Source: Domibacillus sp. DTU_2020_1001157_1_SI_ALB_TIR_016 (GTDB taxonomy: Bacteria > Bacillota > Bacilli > Bacillales > Domibacillaceae). Taken from it: a DNA stretch of 64,000 bases. How positions within the stretch are numbered: the first letter of the stretch is position 1; each line of letters starts with the position of its first letter. The translations under genes were made by a program, and so were the position numbers. Shown here one piece after another: positions 16,813 through 24,101 of this stretch. The notes beneath the pieces were generated by a model. It saw nothing but the letters and a program-made list of their open reading frames with translations, was not told the origin of the DNA and made no database searches. Location: NCBI RefSeq assembly GCF_032341995.1, contig NZ_CP135439.1, forward strand, positions 496,001-560,000, given 5' to 3'.

Positions 16813-16953
16813 ATGGAAAGGCTTGATATTCGTACCAATGTAGAAGATGAATGGATTGGTCTAATGTGGGAGGCAAAACAATTGGGCTTATCAATTCAAG
16901 AAATTCGTGAATTTCTACAAGCGGCACAGCAACAGGATACTAGAGAAAGTTAA
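16813..16953 (+). CDS. SinI-like antirepressor peptide 2, behind a c-di-GMP riboswitch
   Basis: A 46-residue SinI-like peptide. Seen: EDEWIGLMWEAKQLGLSIQE then IREFLQAAQQ, closely following the SinI pattern (E-W-x-x-L-M-x-E-A-K and I-R-x-F/Y-L). It should bind the SinI-like C-terminal domain of a SinR and relieve repression of matrix genes. The start is the ATG nine bases after GGGAGGAG, itself just after the riboswitch aptamer. It is monocistronic with its own terminator. Linking SinI level to c-di-GMP would feed the motility/biofilm second messenger directly into the Sin switch. Confidence 0.88.
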   Translation: MERLDIRTNVEDEWIGLMWEAKQLGLSIQEIREFLQAAQQQDTRES

Positions 16954-16986
16954 CACATACAAACCCAGACCCGCACATATGATAAA

Positions 16987-17022
16987 AGCAGCTGCTCTAT
17001 AAAGAGTCAGCTGCTTTTTTTT
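16987..17022 (+). terminator. Terminator after the second SinI-like gene
   Basis: Stem AGCAGCTG-CTC / GAG-CAGCTGCT with one bulged T and a TATAAA loop, followed by a run of T to about 17022. Confidence 0.85.
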
Positions 17023-17042
17023 ATCGGACAAGCAAACGCATA

Positions 17043-17369
17043 TTAGTTGATTTTCTGCCATTTTCGAAACGCAAGAAACTCTTTGAACTGCTCCTTGCTA
17101 ACACCGGATTGCATGGCTTCTTGGGCCAGCGCTCTCCATTCTTCGTTTAGTTCTTCTTCAATTGGCAGGCTGTGATGGTTGATTAGCTGGTGAACTGACA
17201 CGTCAAGCTCTTTGGCTATTTTTTGCAAAATCCCAATCGACGGGTTTGTTTGGATCCCCCGTTCAACAGATGAAATATAAGATGTTGTGATGCCACAGCG
17301 GCTGGCCAGTTCAGTTAAAGATAATTCTTTTTTTAAACGAAAGAAGCGAATGCTCTCGCCAATCGACAT
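17043..17369 (-). CDS. SinR-type biofilm master regulator, copy 1
   Basis: A 108-residue regulator with the full SinR architecture: N-terminal HTH (SLTELASRCGITTSYISSVE, about 16-35), the ERGIQTNPSIGILQKIAKELDVS stretch typical of SinR, and a C-terminal SinI-like domain EEWRALAQEAMQSGVSKEQF then KEFLAFRKWQ. Bacillus subtilis SinR is 111 residues with the same order. It starts behind AGGAGA. It lies convergent with SinI-like peptide 2, head-on across the terminator at 16987-17022. With the second copy at 20651 it offers two possible SinI targets. Confidence 0.9.
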   Translation of the reverse strand: MSIGESIRFFRLKKELSLTELASRCGITTSYISSVERGIQTNPSIGILQKIAKELDVSVHQLINHHSLPIEEELNEEWRALAQEAMQSGVSKEQFKEFLAFRKWQKIN

Positions 17370-17573
17370 GTGTATCTCCTGCCTTCTTTCATGTTTTTAA
17401 GTTTGATCTGTATAGAAAATGAATACAGAATCAGTTGCTAAATTCATTTTACCATATATGGATATAATTGTATAATCAGTCAGGTTATAGTTAGACATTT
17501 CTTTCCTACTCATGTATTCTATTCATTTATCAATGGTTTCCACAGCTGGACATGTTCACAACGAGGTGGTTTA

Positions 17574-18077
17574 GTGAAAAAAGTAATGCGTGTTGCCATT
17601 TTAATTGTGATTGGCGCTATTATTTTTAATTTTTCATCCCAGACCTATGAGGAGCAGTCGCTCGTACCATTGCTTGAACGGCTGCTTCCGGGAGAGCCGT
17701 TTGCCGGGATTCTTGCGCCTATCGAAGTATCATACTGGGGAACTCCTATTTCTATTGAAACGAAAGGGTATTATTACTTTCTTGAATTTTTTATTCGGAA
17801 ATTTGCACACCTTTTCTTGTTTGGCTGCTTAGCCGCGGCGCTGTTTCATGTACTGGCGCTGGCCCGTCCAAGACGAATTTGGCCCGTGTTCTGCCTGTCT
17901 CTTGTCGGAACTGCTTTGTACGCGCTGCTCGATGAGTATCATCAGCTGTTAACAGGAGGACGGACGCCGATGTTAAAAGATGTAGGGCTTGATATGGTCG
18001 GCGCGTTCTTTGCGCTTGTTTTATCAGCATTTTTTTATAAAATCCGAAAACAAAAAGAAAAAAACCGGCTCCCTTAA
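17574..18077 (+). CDS. VanZ-like membrane protein
   Basis: A 167-residue membrane protein of the VanZ family, named after a teicoplanin-resistance accessory factor of unclear biochemical role. Seen: an N-terminal helix, the FIRKFAHLFLFGCLAA block and ALLDEYHQLLTGGRTPMLKDVGLDMVGA, whose DE-x-x-Q and GR-x-x-x-x-D-x-x-x-D residues are the family signature. It starts at GTG behind GAGGTGG. It is a single-gene unit and its stop codon lies in the loop of the terminator shared with the convergent DUF975 gene. Confidence 0.88.
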   Translation: MKKVMRVAILIVIGAIIFNFSSQTYEEQSLVPLLERLLPGEPFAGILAPIEVSYWGTPISIETKGYYYFLEFFIRKFAHLFLFGCLAAALFHVLALARPRRIWPVFCLSLVGTALYALLDEYHQLLTGGRTPMLKDVGLDMVGAFFALVLSAFFYKIRKQKEKNRLP

Positions 18078-18091
18078 CGGAGCCGGTTTTT
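18062..18091. terminator. Bidirectional terminator between VanZ-like and DUF975 genes
   Basis: Ten-bp perfect stem AACCGGCTCC / GGAGCCGGTT with CTTAAC loop followed by T residues; it serves both convergent genes. Confidence 0.85.
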
Positions 18092-18717
18092 TAAAATGAA
18101 CTTTTTTCCTCATACTCTGCACGGAGCGTATTGTAAAAGTGAGCATATGTGACGCTCATGTAAGGGGCAATCCACAAAAAGCCGATAAAAAGTGTGACAA
18201 CTCCGAGTAAAATCCAGCCGATAAAGGAAAGGCCAAGGACCAATGCTTCGGCTTTATGGCCATCCATCATCCGGCGTGATTTTGTGATTGCCTGAAGAGG
18301 AGACAATCCCGGTTCATCACGCAAAATATAATAGGTCAGCAGGTAAGAAAAAGATTTAATAATGCCAGGCACAATGAATAGAAGAGTCCATAAAAATAGG
18401 AACAGACCTTGAAGAATCGCAACGAGAATGCTTTTGCCAAACATCGTTTTGTATGGCTCAATTAAATGCCCGAAGCCGATTTTTTTGCCCCGTGATACAT
18501 CCACCCATGCCCATACCAGGCCAATGGAAACAGGAAGGAGAAGAACAGAAAGCAAAAGGATTAACGGATCTTTCCATGTAAACTCATACTCGTCAGGATT
18601 TAAGACCAGATCAGGCGCACTGAACAAAAGAGTAGCTACTACAAAAAGACCTATCGCTATCAGCCAGTTCCCGCGAAGAGAGTCACGTGCTTTTGCCCTT
18701 AATTTACTGTAATACAT
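18091..18717 (-). CDS. DUF975-family integral membrane protein
   Basis: A 208-residue protein with about five to six membrane helices and the DUF975 pattern: N-terminal KLRAKARDSLRGNW, a central FLWTLLFIVPGIIKSFSYLLTYYI segment, SPLQAITKSRRMMDGHKAEAL, and a C-terminal APYMSVTYAHFYNTL. Its function is unknown; the GHKAEAL loop is conserved in the family. It starts behind AGGTGG with no partner gene on the same strand. Confidence 0.85.
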   Translation of the reverse strand: MYYSKLRAKARDSLRGNWLIAIGLFVVATLLFSAPDLVLNPDEYEFTWKDPLILLLSVLLLPVSIGLVWAWVDVSRGKKIGFGHLIEPYKTMFGKSILVAILQGLFLFLWTLLFIVPGIIKSFSYLLTYYILRDEPGLSPLQAITKSRRMMDGHKAEALVLGLSFIGWILLGVVTLFIGFLWIAPYMSVTYAHFYNTLRAEYEEKSSF

Positions 18718-18865
18718 TGAGATTCCACCTTTCTTCTTTTCCTACGTACAACCATGCAAAAAGTTTCACGTTGTTTGAAAAATAAGCCATTTTTTCATCT
18801 TGACCCTTGTAAAAATGTGTCGTATGTTGGAAAGCATGAAAGAAAAATCAAAAGGAGAATGTGGA

Positions 18866-20191
18866 TTGGAAAATCGAAATTTAGTGTATCCGAAAGAAAC
18901 TCTTTACTTTATTATATGCTGCCTGGTGAGTATAGGATTTTATGTGGCATTATTTTTTTCACTCATCCTCATCCCGATTGCGGCCGGCTTGTTTTTGCTG
19001 TCTTTATTTTTTCATGCTGTGATGATCGGTTCTATTCGTGGGAATGGCGTAAAAGTAAGCAAAGAGCAATTTCCCGACGTATACGAGCAAATTGATGCAC
19101 TGTCGCTTGAGATGCGGCTGCCAAGAACTCCGGATGTGTATATTATCCAGTCGGAAGGAGCGTTAAATGCCTTTGCCACACGCTTTTTCGGCCGGGATGT
19201 CGTTGTTCTTTATTCAGAAGTGTTTGAATTGGCCCGCCAGCAGGGAGAAAAAGAGCTGGACTTTATCATTGCACATGAGCTGGCTCATATTAAACGGCGC
19301 CATTTGTGGAAAAGCTGGCTGACCCTGCCGGCTGCGTGGGTTCCCTTTTTAAGCAATGCCTACTCGCGTGCAGCGGAATATACGTGTGACCGCTACGCTG
19401 CTCATTTTATTGAAGACGGTGAAGCTGCCAAGCGCGCTTTAACGATTTTAGGCGTTGGAAAAATACTGTACACTGAAGTAAATGAAGAAGCGTACGTGAA
19501 ACAAATCAAACAGGAAACAAATCCATTCGTCTGGCTGGCCGAGAAGCTTTCCACGCACCCGGCACTGCCGAAGCGAATCCAGCAGGTCGGCCAGTTTTTG
19601 CGCCTGCCGACAGCAACCGATTACCGTACCCCAAAAGGAAAAATTATTGTGGGTGCTGGTGTGCTTACAGCTGCCAGTATTGCTTTAGCGGCTGGAGGAG
19701 CGTATGCGGTTGAGAAAATCGATACATCCAGCTGGTTTTCCGACCTGGCAGAAGAAGCCCTTATGGAAGAAGACCTAGCAGCGGAAGAAGAAGTGACGGG
19801 CGAGACGGATGTGATGCTTGCAGCTCTGTCAGGGGATACCTCTTCTCTCGAGCGCCTGATCGACGAAGGAGCGGACATTCATGCGTTAAACAGTAACGGC
19901 GAAACAGCGCTTCATTATGCAACTGGCAACGGACAGCTTGAGACGGCTGAAATGCTTTTAAAAGCAGGAGCAGACCCGAACCTAGAAGATGATGCAGCCT
20001 ATACACCGCTTTGGAATGCCTATGAAATGGGGAATCCGGACATGGCCCGCCTGCTGATCCGATATGGAGCAGATCCGAACCAGGAAGACATGTATGGAGA
20101 CACAGTGCGGGAAGTAGCGGAAAGTGATGGGGACGACGTCTTTTTAACAATCTTTGACGAGGAGAAGCCGGATGCCAGCCTTGTTAATTGA
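18866..20191 (+). CDS. M48-family membrane metalloprotease fused to ankyrin repeats
   Basis: A 441-residue fusion. Residues about 10-60 hold membrane helices; IIAHELAHIKRRH near residue 133 is the zinc-binding HExxH of M48 (HtpX/Ste24) proteases and EYTCDRYAAHF near 170 supplies the third ligand. A later hydrophobic segment (about 256-275) leads to an acidic linker and about three ankyrin repeats (about 315-435; NGETALHYATGNGQLETAEM is typical). An ATG at 18800 is open, but the TTG at 18866 has AAAGGAG eight bases upstream and begins at a natural N-terminus, so it is preferred. The ankyrins may recruit substrates. It overlaps the next gene by 20 bp. Confidence 0.85.
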   Translation: MENRNLVYPKETLYFIICCLVSIGFYVALFFSLILIPIAAGLFLLSLFFHAVMIGSIRGNGVKVSKEQFPDVYEQIDALSLEMRLPRTPDVYIIQSEGALNAFATRFFGRDVVVLYSEVFELARQQGEKELDFIIAHELAHIKRRHLWKSWLTLPAAWVPFLSNAYSRAAEYTCDRYAAHFIEDGEAAKRALTILGVGKILYTEVNEEAYVKQIKQETNPFVWLAEKLSTHPALPKRIQQVGQFLRLPTATDYRTPKGKIIVGAGVLTAASIALAAGGAYAVEKIDTSSWFSDLAEEALMEEDLAAEEEVTGETDVMLAALSGDTSSLERLIDEGADIHALNSNGETALHYATGNGQLETAEMLLKAGADPNLEDDAAYTPLWNAYEMGNPDMARLLIRYGADPNQEDMYGDTVREVAESDGDDVFLTIFDEEKPDASLVN

Positions 20192-20618
20192 TGCAGACGG
20201 CTGTCCAGTTGTAGACCGGGCCTGCCAGGCAGCAAATGAATATGGCCTGCCGGTTGTGCTGATTTGCGACACCTCTCACGAAATGACCCGGCCTGGCGCA
20301 GAAACGATCATCGTTTCAAAGGGAGCAGACGCCGTTGATTTTGTGCTTGTGAACCGGGTTCAAAAGGGAGATGTGGTTGTCACACAGGATTATGGCCTGG
20401 CTGCCATGGTGCTGGCCCGCCAAGGATACGCGATCGACCAGAACGGCCGTGAATATACGCCGGAGAACATCGATCAGCTTTTGCTCAGCCGCCATACAGC
20501 GAAAAAAATCCGTCAGGCGGGCGGACGGTTAAAAGGTCCTTCGAAAAGACAGGAAAAAGACAATGAACGCTTTTCGAACGGACTAGCCGTTCTTCTCCAT
20601 CGTATTATGAATAAATAA
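20172..20618 (+). CDS. YaiI/YqxD-family (DUF188) protein
   Basis: A 148-residue PIN-like domain protein of the YaiI/YqxD family. Seen: LLIDADGCPVVDRA at the N-terminus, VSKGADAVDFVLVNRVQKGDVVVTQDYGLAAM in the middle, with acidic residues placed as in PIN-like nuclease folds, and the RHTAKKIRQAGGR tail typical of the family. The function is not established. The ATG at 20172 follows GAGGAGAAG and overlaps the end of the M48-ankyrin gene, so the two are probably co-translated. Confidence 0.88.
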   Translation: MPALLIDADGCPVVDRACQAANEYGLPVVLICDTSHEMTRPGAETIIVSKGADAVDFVLVNRVQKGDVVVTQDYGLAAMVLARQGYAIDQNGREYTPENIDQLLLSRHTAKKIRQAGGRLKGPSKRQEKDNERFSNGLAVLLHRIMNK

Positions 20619-20650
20619 AAAGCAGCGGGCCTCTGAACCGCTGCTTTTAT
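20618..20650. terminator. Bidirectional terminator between YqxD-like and sinR genes
   Basis: Eleven-bp perfect stem AAAAGCAGCGG / CCGCTGCTTTT with a nine-base loop; T-rich on both strands. Confidence 0.85.
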
Positions 20651-20980
20651 TTATTCATCCGCTTGTTTTTTCCACTTTTGAAAAGCTAAAAATTCCCGGA
20701 ATTGCTCTTTGCTGATACCCGATTCCATTGCTTCTTTCGCCAGGTGAACCCATTCCTCATCGATCGATCCTGAGGACTGGTGCGGCTCAGTGATCAGAGA
20801 CTCCACTGATACGTCCAGAACCGCCGCAATTTTTGACAAAAATTGAATGGAAGGATTCATTTGCAAGCCCCGCTCTACCGAAGAAAGATATGATTTTGCT
20901 ACGGCTGCCCGCAAGGCCAGTTCGGTCAGGGAAAGCTTTTTTTCCATACGCAACTTTCGGATACGTTCTCCAATCGACAT
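20651..20980 (-). CDS. sinR: SinR-type biofilm master regulator, copy 2
   Basis: A 109-residue SinR. Its HTH core (SLTELALRAAVAKSYLSSVE) and the segment RGLQMNPSIQFLSKIAAVLD are closer to Bacillus subtilis SinR than copy 1 is. The C-terminal domain IDEEWVHLAKEAMESGISKE then FREFLAFQKWKKQ is the SinI-binding part. An upstream ATG extends the frame by 30 residues of poor composition, but AAGGGTGATAGG directly precedes the ATG at 20980, so the shorter form is chosen. It is probably the true SinR orthologue, with copy 1 as an SlrR-like paralogue; this ranking is an inference. Confidence 0.9.
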   Translation of the reverse strand: MSIGERIRKLRMEKKLSLTELALRAAVAKSYLSSVERGLQMNPSIQFLSKIAAVLDVSVESLITEPHQSSGSIDEEWVHLAKEAMESGISKEQFREFLAFQKWKKQADE

Positions 20981-21123
20981 CCTATCACCCTTATTCGTGT
21001 TTTCCTCTTTATTTTTAAATAGTATCAAAGAATTCGCTTCAATTATACAGATGAACAAAAAAAAGCACAAAATTTAGTAAATGGGAAGGGGAGTGCTGCT
21101 CACCAGAAGCGGAGAATAGTCAC

Positions 21124-21160
21124 AAAAAGAGCCGCGCCGGTTTAGTTTGCGGCTGCGGCT
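21124..21160 (-). terminator. Terminator at the end of the phoX-tatAC operon
   Basis: On the minus strand, GCCGC(A)GCCG pairs with CGGCGCGGC (one bulged A), followed by five T. It overlaps the last codons of tatC. Confidence 0.75.
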
Positions 21161-21861
21161 AATTTTCGCTTATAGACCATTTTGGACAGGGACACGCTTA
21201 CTTCATACAGCAGGATAAGCGGAATAATGACCAGGACGTCTGATAAAAAGTCAGGCGGCGTAATTAAAATCGAGACGACAATCAGGGCAAAGTACGCAAA
21301 CTTGCGTGTTTTTTGCAGGTTGTATGGATTTAAAATGCCCAGACTTGTTAAAAACATCATGACGACTGGCATTTCAAATAAAACACCAAATGGCAATGTC
21401 ATATGAAGAAGAAATTTAAAATATTTTTCGGTTGTAAAAAAAGTAGCAAACAAGTCGCCTGACAGTGACATTAAAAACGATAGGACAATAGGAAATAAAA
21501 CGAAATAACCGAAGGAAAGGCCGGCTATAAACAAGAAAAACAGCGCCGGAACATAGGTAACAGTCACTTTTCTCTCGATTGGTGACAGGGCTGGCCGAAC
21601 GAACAGCCATGTTTGGTGGGCTGCGACCGGTATGGTTGCCGCACCGGCTATAACTGCCGCGATCATCACATACACCATAATGATGTCGCTTGGACCGAGC
21701 AGCGCAAGCTTAAACGGGAGATCTTTTACGATGTACGCATAAATGTCCTGCACGAATGTAAAGGATACAATGAAAAAAGCGAGAAATGCGACAACGGTAA
21801 TAATAAGCCGTTTACGCATTTCTTCAAAATGCTCAAGTGCCTTCATATTTTGATCTTCCAC
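21142..21861 (-). CDS. tatC: Sec-independent protein translocase TatC
   Basis: A 239-residue, six-helix core subunit of the twin-arginine translocase that recognises the RR signal. Seen: LEHFEEMRKRLI at the N-terminus, TYVPALFFLFIAGLSFGYF (periplasmic loop and helix), FEMPVVMMFL near residue 150 and ITPPDFLSDVLVIIPLILLYE near the end, all TatC hallmarks. It starts at GTG behind GGAGGT, after a terminator-like hairpin that separates it from tatA. It is third in the phoX-tatA-tatC operon. Confidence 0.96.
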   Translation of the reverse strand: MEDQNMKALEHFEEMRKRLIITVVAFLAFFIVSFTFVQDIYAYIVKDLPFKLALLGPSDIIMVYVMIAAVIAGAATIPVAAHQTWLFVRPALSPIERKVTVTYVPALFFLFIAGLSFGYFVLFPIVLSFLMSLSGDLFATFFTTEKYFKFLLHMTLPFGVLFEMPVVMMFLTSLGILNPYNLQKTRKFAYFALIVVSILITPPDFLSDVLVIIPLILLYEVSVSLSKMVYKRKLAAAAN

Positions 21862-21877
21862 GATAGGACCTCCAAAA

Positions 21878-21903
21878 AAAGCCGCCCCGCAGCAGGCGGG
21901 GAC
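21878..21903 (-). terminator. Terminator-like hairpin between tatA and tatC
   Basis: On the minus strand CCCCGC pairs with GCGGGG around CTGCT, then CGGC and seven T, inside the gap between tatA and tatC. It could let only part of transcription continue into tatC, giving more TatA than TatC. Confidence 0.55.
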
Positions 21904-21914
21904 AGCCGAAATAG

Positions 21915-22109
21915 TTAAACCAATGTTTTTTCTTTTTTCTTTTCTGTTTTTTCTTCGTCATCCGAGACAAGTTCACGGGTGGATTTTTTAAATTCTTTCA
22001 GCGTCGAGCCGAATGCACGGCCGATTTCTGGCAGCTTAGACGGTCCGAAAATAATTAATGCGATGACAAGGATTAAAACTAATCCGGGTACTCCGATATT
22101 TTGCAGCAT
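21915..22109 (-). CDS. tatA: Sec-independent protein translocase TatA
   Basis: A 64-residue TatA/E protein. Short N-terminal membrane helix ([20 protein letters not shown]), the [14 protein letters not shown] hinge and an amphipathic helix, then a charged tail rich in K and E. TatA oligomers form the membrane passage for folded proteins such as PhoX. The start ATG follows AAGGAGG. It lies 12 bp after phoX and before the attenuating hairpin. Confidence 0.95.
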   Translation of the reverse strand: MLQNIGVPGLVLILVIALIIFGPSKLPEIGRAFGSTLKEFKKSTRELVSDDEEKTEKKKEKTLV

Positions 22110-22121
22110 AAAACATCCTCC

Positions 22122-23765
22122 TTAATATTTAAATCCAGTAATCGCCACAACAGAAGGGCGAGGCTGGTTGTCGCCTTTACGGTGCGGCCACATGCTCGTT
22201 GGATTGTTGATATCTTCTGTTTCTTCGCCTGGGTGCTGAACAGCAAGGAACAACGTTGTTTCATCGTCTGTAAAGCAAGGTCCTGTTAATTCCGCGTCAA
22301 TTGGCGCAGATGCAAACTGGTAGGCTTCACCCATTGCTGCCCCGCTTGTTGGAATAACGAAGACGCCGTTATTTTTAAATGTTTCAAAAACACCTTTGTT
22401 CATTGAACCTGAAGACATATCTGTTACAGTCCAAAGGTTGCCTTCGCTGTCGAATGTTAAGTTATCCGGTGCGCTGAATCCGCTTTGGCGTCCGCCGCAG
22501 GCGAAAATTTCAAAGTCGAATGTTAATGAACCAAGGTCATCGTTTGTTTCAAGAAAACGGGTAATGTGACCGTGAATATTGCCGTGTTTTGCATTGTTTG
22601 TGTGTGCAATAAATACAGACTTGTCAAACGGACTGATTTCCACGTCTTCTGGACGGTCTGTAGGTGTTGCTCCTAAAAGGATAGCTGCATCATGAGCGTG
22701 AACAAGGACGTCAGCCTGCGTCTGGAATTTAGCAAGAATATCTGCATTTCCTTTTGCAGCCGCCTGGACTGCTTCAATGGTTAAAGCAACCCAAGTTCCT
22801 TTGCCCAAGTTTGCTGCATACAGCGTACCTTCTTCAAGCAAGTCGGAATTCGCTTGCTTGCGAGATTCAACATATTTGTTTTTACTAATGAATTTGTATA
22901 CACACGCATCTTGTTTGTCGTCACCCATATAAACAACGATACGTCCATCATTTGTTAAGCCCATTGCCGCGTTTTCATGATGGAAACGGCCAAGTGCAGT
23001 ATGCTTGCGCGGTGCAAAGTTCGGATCAAATGGGTCTACCTCAAGGATCCAGCCGTAATGCGTTTCATTTAAAGAAGCGGCCTCTGATGTGGATTCATAG
23101 TTTTCTTCTGCAGACAAAACTGTGTTCCAAAGTGTTTTTCCGCCGGAGCAGTTTGCAAATGTACCCTGGACAATATCTACACCGCCGACTGCTTTTGATC
23201 CGCGGGCAGGACCTGTTAAGCGGAACGGTGTCAATCCTGAAATCCGGCGGGCATATTTTGATGACGTATCCATTTTCCAGACGCCGTCTTCATCCTGGCG
23301 AATTTCAATAATGGATCCGCCTTGGTTATATAGAAGCTTTTGAATTTGTGAAGCAGAATATTTGCCGTTTACCGGAGCGCCTGTTACCCACAGATCGCTT
23401 GTGTATTCATGGTTAACCCATAAAAGCCCATGCTGATTTGAGTTGTTGATTGGGAAAAACACGGTAAAGTCATTGTTGTAACCGAATGTGTCGCCAGATT
23501 TATTAATAACGTCTCCGTAAGATGCAATTACATCGTATTTATAGCCGCGTGGCAGAACAAGCTCGTCTTTTCCGGATGCTTCAATTGGTGTGAACTTTAC
23601 GCCCGAAACTTTTTTCTTGCGTCCGAACAAATGAGAAGCTGCTTTTGTTCCTTCTGCCTGCGTTTTCGGCGCGAATGCACCCAGCCCGGCAGATGCAACG
23701 GTTAAAGCGGTAACTCCTGTACCGACATATGTTAAAAATTTTCGTCTGTTTAAGTCTTGCGACAT
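22122..23765 (-). CDS. phoX: PhoX-family alkaline phosphatase with Tat signal
   Basis: A 547-residue PhoX-type (DUF839) phosphatase, a Ca/Fe-dependent enzyme that releases phosphate from organic esters outside the cell. Seen: a twin-arginine signal NRRKFLTYVG at residues 6-15 and hydrophobic core to about 37; WVNHEYTSDLWVTG near 115; LSAEENYES near 210; VVYMGDDKQDACVYKF near 275; SGFSAPDNLTFDSEGNLW near 430, the metal-binding beta-propeller motifs. A GTG 12 bases upstream lies in the Shine-Dalgarno AAAGGTGGG, so the ATG at 23765 is chosen. It shares an operon with its own tatA and tatC and has a Pho box upstream. Confidence 0.95.
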   Translation of the reverse strand: MSQDLNRRKFLTYVGTGVTALTVASAGLGAFAPKTQAEGTKAASHLFGRKKKVSGVKFTPIEASGKDELVLPRGYKYDVIASYGDVINKSGDTFGYNNDFTVFFPINNSNQHGLLWVNHEYTSDLWVTGAPVNGKYSASQIQKLLYNQGGSIIEIRQDEDGVWKMDTSSKYARRISGLTPFRLTGPARGSKAVGGVDIVQGTFANCSGGKTLWNTVLSAEENYESTSEAASLNETHYGWILEVDPFDPNFAPRKHTALGRFHHENAAMGLTNDGRIVVYMGDDKQDACVYKFISKNKYVESRKQANSDLLEEGTLYAANLGKGTWVALTIEAVQAAAKGNADILAKFQTQADVLVHAHDAAILLGATPTDRPEDVEISPFDKSVFIAHTNNAKHGNIHGHITRFLETNDDLGSLTFDFEIFACGGRQSGFSAPDNLTFDSEGNLWTVTDMSSGSMNKGVFETFKNNGVFVIPTSGAAMGEAYQFASAPIDAELTGPCFTDDETTLFLAVQHPGEETEDINNPTSMWPHRKGDNQPRPSVVAITGFKY

Positions 23766-23843
23766 TACTGAACCCACCTTTATGTATTTTTGTTCCCCAG
23801 AGCTATGGTAGTAAAAAAGTATGAAGGGAATTTAGAAAATTTG

Positions 23844-23877
23844 TGTGAATTATGTAAAGGATTATTAAGTTTGTAAA
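23844..23877 (-). promoter_or_regulatory. Pho box (PhoP-binding repeats) of phoX-tatAC
   Basis: Read on the coding (minus) strand, four hexamers fit TT(A/T/C)A(C/T)A: TTTACA (23877-23872), TTAATA (23868-23863), TTTACA (23858-23853) and TTCACA (23849-23844), separated by 3-4 bases, about 80 bp before the phoX start. This is the layout known from Bacillus subtilis Pho promoters, with slightly short spacers. Confidence 0.7.
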
Positions 23878-23936
23878 GAAATTTGAAACTATTTCCTTTT
23901 TTGTTTCGTAGAAAAAAGCAAAGAGGTGATCAATAA

Positions 23937-24101
23937 ATGAAAGTATTTATTGGATCTGTTATAGTGCTTCTTCTGATTGGGGCAGGCATTTGGCTTATGT
24001 TGTCGCCTATGTTTAACAAAGTGGGTGAAACAGCGAGCAAAGTAAAGAACAGGTTGAAGGAGGAAGAACATGGAGAAACTGACACCGAACAAGAGAAGTA
24101 A
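23937..24101 (+). CDS. Small single-pass membrane protein paired with the SPFH gene
   Basis: A 54-residue protein with an N-terminal membrane helix (about residues 4-23, VFIGSVIVLLLIGAGIWLML) and a highly charged tail (KVKNRLKEEEHGETDTEQEK). The ATG follows AGAGGTGATC. Its last 32 bases overlap the SPFH gene in another frame, so the two are coupled. No family is recognised; the size, topology and coupling suggest a small accessory subunit of the SPFH membrane complex. Confidence 0.65.
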   Translation: MKVFIGSVIVLLLIGAGIWLMLSPMFNKVGETASKVKNRLKEEEHGETDTEQEK

